A stretch of 64,000 nucleotides of DNA from an uncultured Bacteroidales bacterium (GTDB lineage: Bacteria > Bacteroidota > Bacteroidia > Bacteroidales > Bacteroidaceae): assembly GCA_902779085.1 (NCBI GenBank), contig CACYZY010000009.1, forward strand, positions 28,340 through 92,339. Reading direction: 5' to 3'. Shown here piece after piece: positions 32,052 through 40,579 of the stretch. The number at the start of each line of letters is the position of its first letter. Within the stretch, counting starts at the first letter, position 1. The notes beneath the pieces are model-generated. The model had not been told where the DNA came from, searched no databases, and saw nothing but the letters and a program-made list of their open reading frames with translations. A program made the translations under genes and the position numbers.

Positions 32052-33617
32052 ATGGCGATTTTTTTTGATGACGAGGAACGTAATATGCTTCCATTGTGGC
32101 GCAGCTATGATGATATAAGTCTGACGCGCGAGATGGATTATTCGGGAAAGAAGATGTTGTCTATGCGTTTCGATCTCTTTGGTAGTTTCATTGAGGCATG
32201 GAAAGCCAAACAGACCGTAGTAACTGCTGCTGATTTGGTGAATGCCGGCGTGGCAAGTGGTAATACTTGTCACGTGGAAGTAATGAATGCAGCTGATTTT
32301 ATGCTTAACAATGCAGACCAATGTACAACTCTAGCTTTGGAAGTGGCAGAATCAATAATAAATACCCCTCGAGTAATACTGCCAAACAGTCTTTTAAAGT
32401 CAAAGAAATTTGAAGATACTGCGACAAACCTTATCAAGGGTTTGGTAGAACAGGAGCAGATGACAAAAGCCCGTATTGGCATGCTTCGGCACCAACTTAG
32501 AGAACATTGTTATGATCCTGTGGCCTATTGTGAATTAGCTAGATGTTATGCCAATCTTGGTATGATCGACAAGGCAGAAACGTATATGAATTACGCAGTC
32601 TACCTAGCACCTACAAGCCGGTTTATAGTGAGATGTGCAGCCCGTTTTTTTGTGCATAAGGGTGATTTGGATAGAGCAAAGAATGTTCTTTTGAAGAGTG
32701 GTAGGGTGAAAATGGACCCATGGATAATGTCTGCGGAAATTGCTGTTGAATCTGTTATGGAAAGAGCGTCTCGATATGTGAAAGATGGTCGACAGTTGGC
32801 GCTTTCTGGAAATGTGTCAGCTTTCAGCACCAGTGAACTTTGTTTTGCGATTTGCAAAGTTGATTTGGACTATGGAAAACGTAAAGATTCGAGAAAGATG
32901 TTTGAGAAAGGCATCATAGAGCCTAATGACAACTGTTTGGCGCAGGCAGAGTTTTTTGCCAAAAATGATTGTAATATAAAATTGGATTTGTCTGCGTATA
33001 GCTGTTTACCCCATAAACATGAGGCAGATACGCGTAAAGCTTATGAAACGGGGAAATATGAAGAAGCTTTTATTTCTTCGCTGAAATGGATGCAGGATTA
33101 CAGATTTGAACAACGCCCTATTGCATTTGCTTTTGATATCTCTTGTATTTATCTAAAAAGGTATGATTTTGCTATTGAGGTGGAAAAGAAAGCCTTAGCA
33201 TTGACTCCCAATAATCCTACAGCTGTCAATAATCTGGCATACGTCATGGGATTGTCTGATAGGCTAGATGAGGCTGAAGCCTATCTCTCAACAATAAACT
33301 ACCAGAAATATTTAGATAAAAAGGATACTACCGGTGCAATATGCCTCGTAGCCACCTGTGGCCTTCTTGAATATCGAAAAGGCAATGTTAATGAGGGTCG
33401 TAAGATGTATAATATGGCAATTCAAGCAGCAAAGAAACATAAAGATAATGGACTTGCCGCAAAGGCAAGGCTGAACATGATACGCGAGGAGGTGCATAAC
33501 GTCAAAGAGTATGATGGGAACATTCTGAATGAGTTAGAAAGTCTAGAAACCGATAGTATTAGAGAGACAGAACAATTAAAGAAGGATATTCTAGAAGAGG
33601 TAAAGAAGAGATCTTAG
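32052..33617 (+). CDS. TPR-repeat protein, third gene of DUF2971/kinase-like unit
   Basis: The 521-residue protein starts 'MAIFFDDEERNMLPLWRSYD' and contains TPR-like helix pairs, notably 'VAYCELARCYANLGMIDKAE' (about 155-175), 'YDFAIEVEKKALALTPNNPT' and a final 'GNVNEGRKMYNMAIQAAKKH'. The last 50 residues are highly charged, probably a coiled coil. It has no signal peptide. The TPRs are likely to bind the kinase-like or DUF2971 protein. It starts 2 bases after the kinase-like stop, so the three genes are one operon. Confidence 0.75.
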   Translation: MAIFFDDEERNMLPLWRSYDDISLTREMDYSGKKMLSMRFDLFGSFIEAWKAKQTVVTAADLVNAGVASGNTCHVEVMNAADFMLNNADQCTTLALEVAESIINTPRVILPNSLLKSKKFEDTATNLIKGLVEQEQMTKARIGMLRHQLREHCYDPVAYCELARCYANLGMIDKAETYMNYAVYLAPTSRFIVRCAARFFVHKGDLDRAKNVLLKSGRVKMDPWIMSAEIAVESVMERASRYVKDGRQLALSGNVSAFSTSELCFAICKVDLDYGKRKDSRKMFEKGIIEPNDNCLAQAEFFAKNDCNIKLDLSAYSCLPHKHEADTRKAYETGKYEEAFISSLKWMQDYRFEQRPIAFAFDISCIYLKRYDFAIEVEKKALALTPNNPTAVNNLAYVMGLSDRLDEAEAYLSTINYQKYLDKKDTTGAICLVATCGLLEYRKGNVNEGRKMYNMAIQAAKKHKDNGLAAKARLNMIREEVHNVKEYDGNILNELESLETDSIRETEQLKKDILEEVKKRS

Positions 33618-34021
33618 GTTTGATGATTTAAGCATCTTGATGTAAAGGGGATGAGAGATGGTTGGTCTGCGGAGGAATTATGAAAAAACGAAAATAAGGT
33701 GACGTAACACCCATTTAGTCGGTTATTTTATTAACCCCTATTTAAAATATCCATGGATGTTTTTTGTCGTATTTATCGGGGAGTATTCAAACCTAAACCG
33801 GTCACTAGGATGGCCATTTTTTGTGGTTGTTTCGTAACGGCTTGATAACCATTTTGTGAATTTAGTTATCAAATGAATGCCATTAGAAATAGGATTCAAT
33901 TAATAACCCATTTTCAAATTATTGCAGGCATGGCAACGGATTATTACACGTCTAATGACCGATTTGTGTTAAAACTCTTAAGCTTCTTACTTCTAAATCT
34001 CATAGAGGGGGGGCACACTAT
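33618..34021. other. Intergenic gap between convergent operons
   Basis: About 400 bases of AT-rich sequence with no recognisable gene, promoter or clear terminator. It holds runs such as a seven-G tract near 34006-34012. I see no attachment-like repeat. Confidence 0.5.
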
Positions 34022-37000
34022 TCATTTTTGATATAGGGTTGTCCCAATCATAGCTTTAACTATTTTCTTATATCCACGTTCAAATTTCTTCTTATCTTTC
34101 TCTGTCATCATCCTCTCCCATTTGTTCATAACATAGAGTCGGTACGAATCGTACTGGGTAACTATTTTCTGAGCCTTTCTTACATGTTTTAGGTAACTGT
34201 ATAACAGGTTGTGAAATTGCACATGATCTTTATATGACCATGAAGCAACTAATATTAGCATATCATAGTCTATAACCAGCAAATCACCTATTTGTTTCTC
34301 ATGTGCTTTAAGAATTTCACTCCCTAATATTCTCAGCTTTAACCTTTGATTCATGAGATAATTGATCCCTCGCACGCCAAACAAACGACTGTTGACAACC
34401 ATAATAGGATGAACGATGACCTTCCCCTTACCATAGTATTCCTTCCAAGGGTGTTTCCCTGTAAAGAAATCCTCCATATTGTTCACAAGTTGTGGCAAGC
34501 CTTTATTCCTTCCTCCTGTCTTCTTTTCTTTATTTAGTCTATCATCTATGAAATTCATCAGCAAGTTCATATTTTCACCATCTGCAGCTTCCCTTTGCAC
34601 CCTCATATCTTTATATTCAAACAAGAACAAATGATGTCTGGTTTTGATAGCGGCATCAGGTGCCGATTGCTGAGCCCCAAAACAATAATCATTATATATT
34701 CTGATTCGTTTGTCGCCGATAATCTGTCTAACCAATCCATAGAACAATTTTTTCTCGGAGAACTCTTTAGTTAGCAAATTCATGATAGCATTGTCTGAAA
34801 GAACCTTTTTCAAGTCTTCCTTTACACTCCACCAAAATCCGTCATATATAAGATGTGAGTAGTATGGTTGTGAAGCTATCAAATACTCATCGTCTGACAT
34901 CTTCAAAATGGGACACTTTTTGAAACAGGTATTATCCAACAATTCCTGCTCCGTAAAAATGGAAATCATCTTCTCTGTGTCCCAGATGTCAATACATTTA
35001 TCTGATACATAATTTACAAATTCGTTCCACAGCTTTATCGCATCGGTTTCAACATAGTCCTGTTTACGAACATAGTATAATCCTTCCTTGAAGTTTTCTT
35101 TATCTTGATAAACAGCAAGGGGCATCTGGGCCAATAGCATATAGCTGAACTCATTTTGGAATCCATATCTATTAACCACTCGTTTTATTGCTTCTCCCAC
35201 TTCTTTATGTTCTTTCCCAAATTCACATAATGCAATATATTTCAACATCTGTGCTTTCTCCAGTTCCTTTTTGTTTTCACCGAACAGATCAAGATTTAAC
35301 ACATCTTGTTGCATGATGATTTTGGCATCGCGTATTTCTATTTCTCCGTCTATCTTTTCCAGAACATCCTTCTCTCGCTTCATTTCAATACTGTTTTCTG
35401 TCAGTATAGCTTTCAGCAGTGCCTCGTAAGCTTCAAAACTCTCTCCAATACCGGCAAACTCATTGGGCAACATCAATACTTTCCTCAACAGCCTGTACAA
35501 TGCCTGGTGATTTATCAGCGTAAGCCATGTTCCCTGATAGATTCCCTCTAATCGCTTCAACTTACTGTAGTGTTCTTTAACCTCGCTCTTCTCTTTGTAA
35601 TCTTGAAACATCACCTGTAACCCCCGTTCTGCATCCATCGAGAAACTGTCAAAACAATCCACACTGATCATGTGAATTACGCCTTCTACCAGCCACCGCT
35701 TATTAATACCTACGAGATAGTCCTCTGACTTTTTCACGCTTTCATCATAGATATCAGCAAATTCCACAGTCTTTGTCACATACGAATTATACCCCAACTT
35801 CTTGGGATGTTTAATAACAGTGGCCAGAACCTCATTAATTAGTTCCTCTCCACCTATCATCTTCTCACCTTTCATGAACACACCAAATGACATTGTCTGG
35901 TTCATGATATTCGTTGTATAGTCACCCACAAAGAGAGTCTTTGTATTAAAACATGTCTTCTGGAAATATCGCACGAAATAATGAAGGAAACCATATTTCT
36001 TGAAGTTGTGCTTGTAGGTAATGAGCATGCCTAAATCAGTTAACACCAATGGGCAAACTCTACTAACTTCCACATTTTGACGCGTGCACTCTTCAAACAT
36101 CCTTCTGTTCAAGTAATTCTTCCATCCACTATCCACGTGTCTAGTGTCTGCCAGAACAAGCACTAAGTATATTTTGCTGCCTTCATCAGCTTTCTTATCC
36201 CATTCAAACAGACCGTCTTGTATCCTTTTGGCATTCCTTACCAACTGACCAACACCCTTATAACGCCATTTGTTTTTCTCTGTATCTAGATACCCAACAA
36301 AATCCTTATCGATCTCATCTATAAGTTGCTTTGTCGTTCCATCTGCCTTTATTTCTTTTGGTATCCTGACATCCTTACATTCAAAGAGTATAATATCTTT
36401 GCCATCACGGATATAGAAGTCTGGTGGTGAACTCAATTTCTTTTCAGGAATCAGTGACTTACATTCTTTGTCAGTGAGAGATAGCCAGCCAAACGAAGCA
36501 GCCACCTCTTTTAAGCAATTAACAAGAACGGTTTCCTCAGAGAATTCAGTGGTAAATATCCTATTAAAACCCTGAAGGTCATTTCCATGCTTACTTTGCC
36601 ACAATTCATTAAAATCAAAATACAATCCATCGAACATCCTCTTTATCATAAATGAAACGTCTATGACAGCATATTCGTGAGGTGCAATCTTGATGAATGG
36701 TCTTTTCCTGAAAGCCTCATAATCTATATTGTCCGTCAGTGGTATTGCTTCATGGATATCAATGGAGTCCTTATTGACTATCTCTTCTGATAATAGTCCA
36801 TCAACATCCTCCAGTTTTTCAAATTCTATCACACCCGTTTTATCCCTAGCCAAAGCTTGAATGCTAAAATATGTAGTTACATAGTCATTCCATGTTGACA
36901 ATTGGTATTTATCCAGGAAAACCTCAAGTAGGTCTTTCAGTTGCGGATGATTTGCTACGAATCTGAAAAACTTGACTGTTCTGCTTGCTTGATTTCTGAC

Positions 37001-37582
37001 CAATTCATCCAATTCTGATTTCTCATTGAAGAAATCCTGATATGAATATCTTGACATCAAGAGGCTAGCGATATATAGCTCCAAATCTTCTTCTTTCTTA
37101 TACGGTAGTTCGCCTTGACTACGGTTAAAAGTTAATTCATTGGCAGTCATAAACGCCTTATAAAGATTCCTCTCTAATACAGCAATCTCATCCGTGCTAT
37201 CACTTTCATGCATCGCCATTATATATTTCAGCAATAGTAGAGGTGTTTCACAACCTGTCGCATATGTCATAGGCTGTTTTTGATTCGCCATTTCCATAGC
37301 ATAATATTGCTTATATCGATGAATCACATCATGCAATTGGTCCAAGTTGTTCTCACCGAAGAAGAATCTCGGGACATCTATTGGGGTTGTTTCCGCATCT
37401 ATAAAATCGGGGTTATAAAAAGGCTTTCCTACAAGTTTATTATACATATTAGAGCACAACCTGACAGCCCAGATTCGTGGTAATCCTGCAAGGAGTTTCT
37501 CAAGGGAATACATTTTCTTACCTGGGTACAACTGTTTGTATCCTACTATTCCGGCCAATTTAGCTTGATTATATACAGCCAT
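34022..37582 (-). CDS. Large protein with two PD-(D/E)XK-like nuclease domains
   Basis: The 1186-residue protein has two nuclease-like regions with the same layout. The first has P387-D388, then E401-C-K403 (LFECKD), then Q446 (VGQLVRN); the second has P975-D976, then E989-Y-K991 (LFEYKD), then Q1031 (LPQLVNN). Each is preceded by an 'EYAVIDVS' / 'EYLIASQP' strand and a 'TEFSEE' / 'KEFSEK' stretch, so about 250 residues are duplicated with an offset near 590. Both have the residues needed for metal binding. There is no ATPase motif. It is the second gene after the SIR2-domain gene (6-base gap) on the same strand. A nuclease or a DNA-binding sensor for the SIR2 effector is likely. Confidence 0.75.
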   Translation of the reverse strand: MAVYNQAKLAGIVGYKQLYPGKKMYSLEKLLAGLPRIWAVRLCSNMYNKLVGKPFYNPDFIDAETTPIDVPRFFFGENNLDQLHDVIHRYKQYYAMEMANQKQPMTYATGCETPLLLLKYIMAMHESDSTDEIAVLERNLYKAFMTANELTFNRSQGELPYKKEEDLELYIASLLMSRYSYQDFFNEKSELDELVRNQASRTVKFFRFVANHPQLKDLLEVFLDKYQLSTWNDYVTTYFSIQALARDKTGVIEFEKLEDVDGLLSEEIVNKDSIDIHEAIPLTDNIDYEAFRKRPFIKIAPHEYAVIDVSFMIKRMFDGLYFDFNELWQSKHGNDLQGFNRIFTTEFSEETVLVNCLKEVAASFGWLSLTDKECKSLIPEKKLSSPPDFYIRDGKDIILFECKDVRIPKEIKADGTTKQLIDEIDKDFVGYLDTEKNKWRYKGVGQLVRNAKRIQDGLFEWDKKADEGSKIYLVLVLADTRHVDSGWKNYLNRRMFEECTRQNVEVSRVCPLVLTDLGMLITYKHNFKKYGFLHYFVRYFQKTCFNTKTLFVGDYTTNIMNQTMSFGVFMKGEKMIGGEELINEVLATVIKHPKKLGYNSYVTKTVEFADIYDESVKKSEDYLVGINKRWLVEGVIHMISVDCFDSFSMDAERGLQVMFQDYKEKSEVKEHYSKLKRLEGIYQGTWLTLINHQALYRLLRKVLMLPNEFAGIGESFEAYEALLKAILTENSIEMKREKDVLEKIDGEIEIRDAKIIMQQDVLNLDLFGENKKELEKAQMLKYIALCEFGKEHKEVGEAIKRVVNRYGFQNEFSYMLLAQMPLAVYQDKENFKEGLYYVRKQDYVETDAIKLWNEFVNYVSDKCIDIWDTEKMISIFTEQELLDNTCFKKCPILKMSDDEYLIASQPYYSHLIYDGFWWSVKEDLKKVLSDNAIMNLLTKEFSEKKLFYGLVRQIIGDKRIRIYNDYCFGAQQSAPDAAIKTRHHLFLFEYKDMRVQREAADGENMNLLMNFIDDRLNKEKKTGGRNKGLPQLVNNMEDFFTGKHPWKEYYGKGKVIVHPIMVVNSRLFGVRGINYLMNQRLKLRILGSEILKAHEKQIGDLLVIDYDMLILVASWSYKDHVQFHNLLYSYLKHVRKAQKIVTQYDSYRLYVMNKWERMMTEKDKKKFERGYKKIVKAMIGTTLYQK

Positions 37583-37588
37583 ATTATT

Positions 37589-38911
37589 TTACGAATTCAA
37601 AAAAGAATATATATCTTCTTTATATTCTGTAGCCGCCTTGAAGCCTCCAATAAATAACATCAGACAACCATTTAATGAAACCATCGGACCTGTTCGATCA
37701 TAGTCTTGAAAACACATCACAGCTTCATCAAATTGAGTTTTACCAGTCATACGACAAAGAAAATATCCTAGTTCGTTATTAAAGTCCGCCTCATATACCC
37801 ATTTTCGCATCATTTCTTTTATAACACCCGATATCTGTTCGTGATCTGTGATTTTTGTAATTTCCTCATTGTCATATATTGGCCACCAGTCAATTAAAAC
37901 AATTCGCTTATTTTCACCGTGTATTAACTCCATACGTTCGATCACATGATTCATATATACATCGCCAAAAGAGTATCCAACTAAAAGTAGGCTATTGTTT
38001 TTGAGTACGCAGTTAAATAAATGCCCGTGATAGAAATCAAATGGTACAATATTAAGTTTATCGTTCTTTCGTAGGCCAGTAATAATTGGTGTACCAACCA
38101 ACTGTTCTCCCGCTTGGTTTGACTTGAAACTTTTTGTCGAACCAATATAGCGTCCACGAACTTTCTCATAAGAATCATACTTATACATATCATGGAAATC
38201 ATATTTCAGCAATTCCCGCTTGTATACTTCTCTTTCATAACGTTGGTCAAAAAACTCTATACATCCATGCAGATGACTCATTGTTGACCATCCATTTGCA
38301 TTTTCCCAAAGTTTTTTAGGTATGAAATGTTGAAAGTCTTTCTGACCTGGGATGCTATCGAAACCATCTTCACAATGGTCAAGGCTATGCTCAATTGTGG
38401 TGTCATAATTAAGATTGAACACATCCCAGCAGCCACTAAATCCTCTCCAGAAGTCTCTGTACCACTTATTAAAGCTCTCATCAGCAAGGAAAGGCGCATT
38501 ATAAGTATCAATAATATCCATTACCTTCAGTAGGAAGTGATGCATTGCTTGCCTTACATTGTCAACATCCATTTCTTGTTTCGGACTCACAAAGGGAGCA
38601 AAAACAGGGTATGTAGTTAGATTCTTCGGAGGGTTATCTGGGTATTTCCATACATATCCATATGCATACCACATCTCTAGCACATGAAACAACATCTCAA
38701 AATGGGGTTCTCTGGGATAATTTCGTTTCAATACACTATAAGCATCTGCTATCTCCGTGATTTCCTTTCCAGAAACAGGATTGGTCTCTTTAATGCCTAT
38801 TACTTCATTGGTAATATACTTTGTACTCGGTTTTTGAACTCCTTCTGGTAAATCAAAGTCCAAAATGGATCCTGCTCCTACTAAAGCTGTTATTCTCTTC
38901 TCTTTTTCCAT
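37589..38911 (-). CDS. SIR2-like domain protein (probable NAD-consuming effector)
   Basis: The 440-residue protein shows SIR2 motifs in order: 'ITALVGAGSILDF' with G12-A-G14, 'VFNLNYDTTIEH' with N168-Y-D170, 'HLHGCI' with H215 (the catalytic-His position), and 'LLLVGYSFGD' (308-317). Stand-alone SIR2 domains of this kind in defence systems cleave NAD+ and stop growth upon phage sensing. The partner gene downstream encodes two nuclease-like domains. No transmembrane helix. No clear promoter was seen; the upstream gap of 136 bases contains a short SIR2-start-like frame. Confidence 0.85.
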   Translation of the reverse strand: MEKEKRITALVGAGSILDFDLPEGVQKPSTKYITNEVIGIKETNPVSGKEITEIADAYSVLKRNYPREPHFEMLFHVLEMWYAYGYVWKYPDNPPKNLTTYPVFAPFVSPKQEMDVDNVRQAMHHFLLKVMDIIDTYNAPFLADESFNKWYRDFWRGFSGCWDVFNLNYDTTIEHSLDHCEDGFDSIPGQKDFQHFIPKKLWENANGWSTMSHLHGCIEFFDQRYEREVYKRELLKYDFHDMYKYDSYEKVRGRYIGSTKSFKSNQAGEQLVGTPIITGLRKNDKLNIVPFDFYHGHLFNCVLKNNSLLLVGYSFGDVYMNHVIERMELIHGENKRIVLIDWWPIYDNEEITKITDHEQISGVIKEMMRKWVYEADFNNELGYFLCRMTGKTQFDEAVMCFQDYDRTGPMVSLNGCLMLFIGGFKAATEYKEDIYSFLNS

Positions 38912-39047
38912 AGTTATAAATGTCTAAATTAGTTCCTCTCGAAAAGGGAAATCATAATACTTCGCCCAACTTGTTTCTCCAGCTCCAACAAGTGCGCTTA
39001 CAAAATATAGTTGCTCTATGATTCCTAATAAATGCTTTACAGAAGTG
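38912..39047 (-). other. Short frame resembling a SIR2 N-terminus
   Basis: In one minus-strand frame the gap reads '...VSALVGAGETSWAKYYDFPF' and then stops. This looks like the start of the adjacent SIR2 protein ('ITALVGAGSILDFDLP'). There is no ATG upstream of it in the gap. It may be a remnant of a related gene or chance. Confidence 0.3.
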
Positions 39048-40502
39048 TTAATGCATATTTTTGTTGTTATTCCAACATTCTATTCTATCAGCTATCTCTG
39101 GCAGCTTGTCTTTGGTGAATACAGGATCTTGTATGCCCTGCTTCTTCTGGGAACGATAGTCGTTCAGCAGTCGGAAAGCATATTTGCCTAAACAGATGAT
39201 GGCAATGAGGTTGCAGGCAGCAAGGCAGGCCATGCAGACATCACCGATGTTCCACACAATATCCAAACTGGCAATGGCACCGAAGAGTACCACGATGCCG
39301 GCAGAGAATACACGGTAGATGTTCAGGGCACTCTTCTTAGGGGTGAGGAAGCGTATGTTGGCCTCACCATAATAGTAATTGCCGATGATACTGCTAAAGG
39401 CAAAGAGGAATACGGCAATGGCAACAAACACAGGGCCTGTAGAGCCAATCTCATTCTGTAGCGACACTTGTGTCAAGGCAATGCCGTTGAGGCCACTGCT
39501 TTGGTAGTCGCCACTGAGCAGGATAATGAAGGCGGTGCAACTGCACACCAACAAAGTGTCGGTAAACACACCTAATGCTTGGATCAGTCCTTGCTTGACT
39601 GGATGTGACACATGGGCTGTGGCTGCTACATTAGGAGCAGAACCTTCACCTGCTTCATTGCTGAAAAGTCCTCGTTTGATACCTGTCATCATGGTGGCAC
39701 CCAAAGTACCTCCGGCAAACTGTTCTATGCCGAAAGCCCCTTTAACAATCTGCATCAGGATATCAGGCAAGATGGCAATATTCAGTATTACTACCGTGAT
39801 AGCCAGCAGGAAATAGCCAACTGCCATCAGTGGAACCAGTATGCTACTTACTTTGGCGATGCGGTGTATGCCGCCAAATACTACTGCCAATGCCATGGCG
39901 GCAGTGAAGACACCCATCCACAACGGACTCACACCAAAAGCTTGTTGCATGGCACTGCAGATAGTATTGCTCTGGATGGAGTTGTAGGATAGACCAAAGG
40001 TAATGGTGATGAGGACGGCAAATAGGGCTGCCATCCACTTGAGGCGCATACCTTTTAATATATAATAGGCAGGACCACCAATGAACGAGTCTTTGTGCTG
40101 TTGCTTAAATAGCTGTGCCAAGGTGGATTCTACGAATGCCGATGCCGAGCCTATGAGGGCGATGATCCACATCCAGAACACAGAGCCTGGGCCTCCGATG
40201 GTGATGGCAGTGGCCACACCTGCCAGGTTGCCTGTGCCTACTCGGGTAGCTACCGATACAGCAAATGCCTGGAAAGAAGAGATGTGCCTCTCGCCCTTCT
40301 TGGCGAAGGTAGAGTCGGTGAGCAGGCGTACCATCTCACGAATCATGCGGAACTGCACAAAGTGTGTCTTCCAGGTGAAAAACACGCCACAGCCAATGAG
40401 TAACGCCACCAGGAGATAGGTCCAGATAACATCACTCACCACCAGTATGTTCTGGTTCAAGGTGCCTTCTGCAGCAAATATGTCGGTCCATGAACTTGCC
40501 AT
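39048..40502 (-). CDS. Sodium:alanine/glycine symporter (AGCS family)
   Basis: The 484-residue protein is a typical AGCS transporter: about ten membrane helices, 'VSVATRVGTGNLAGVATAI' near 85, 'GGPGSVFWMW', 'FIGGPAYYI', 'GIKRGLFSNEAGEGSAPNVA' and 'YYYGEANIRFL'. It would import Ala or Gly with Na+ or H+ across the inner membrane. It is divergent from dnaG with 77 bases between the starts. Core gene, no oddities. Confidence 0.93.
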   Translation of the reverse strand: MASSWTDIFAAEGTLNQNILVVSDVIWTYLLVALLIGCGVFFTWKTHFVQFRMIREMVRLLTDSTFAKKGERHISSFQAFAVSVATRVGTGNLAGVATAITIGGPGSVFWMWIIALIGSASAFVESTLAQLFKQQHKDSFIGGPAYYILKGMRLKWMAALFAVLITITFGLSYNSIQSNTICSAMQQAFGVSPLWMGVFTAAMALAVVFGGIHRIAKVSSILVPLMAVGYFLLAITVVILNIAILPDILMQIVKGAFGIEQFAGGTLGATMMTGIKRGLFSNEAGEGSAPNVAATAHVSHPVKQGLIQALGVFTDTLLVCSCTAFIILLSGDYQSSGLNGIALTQVSLQNEIGSTGPVFVAIAVFLFAFSSIIGNYYYGEANIRFLTPKKSALNIYRVFSAGIVVLFGAIASLDIVWNIGDVCMACLAACNLIAIICLGKYAFRLLNDYRSQKKQGIQDPVFTKDKLPEIADRIECWNNNKNMH

Positions 40503-40579
40503 ATCGCAGGTAAAGGTAATGCTTTTATTTGATATTTCTCTTGGGTATCTGCAGGTTTATTTGTACTTTCGCATCTGAT

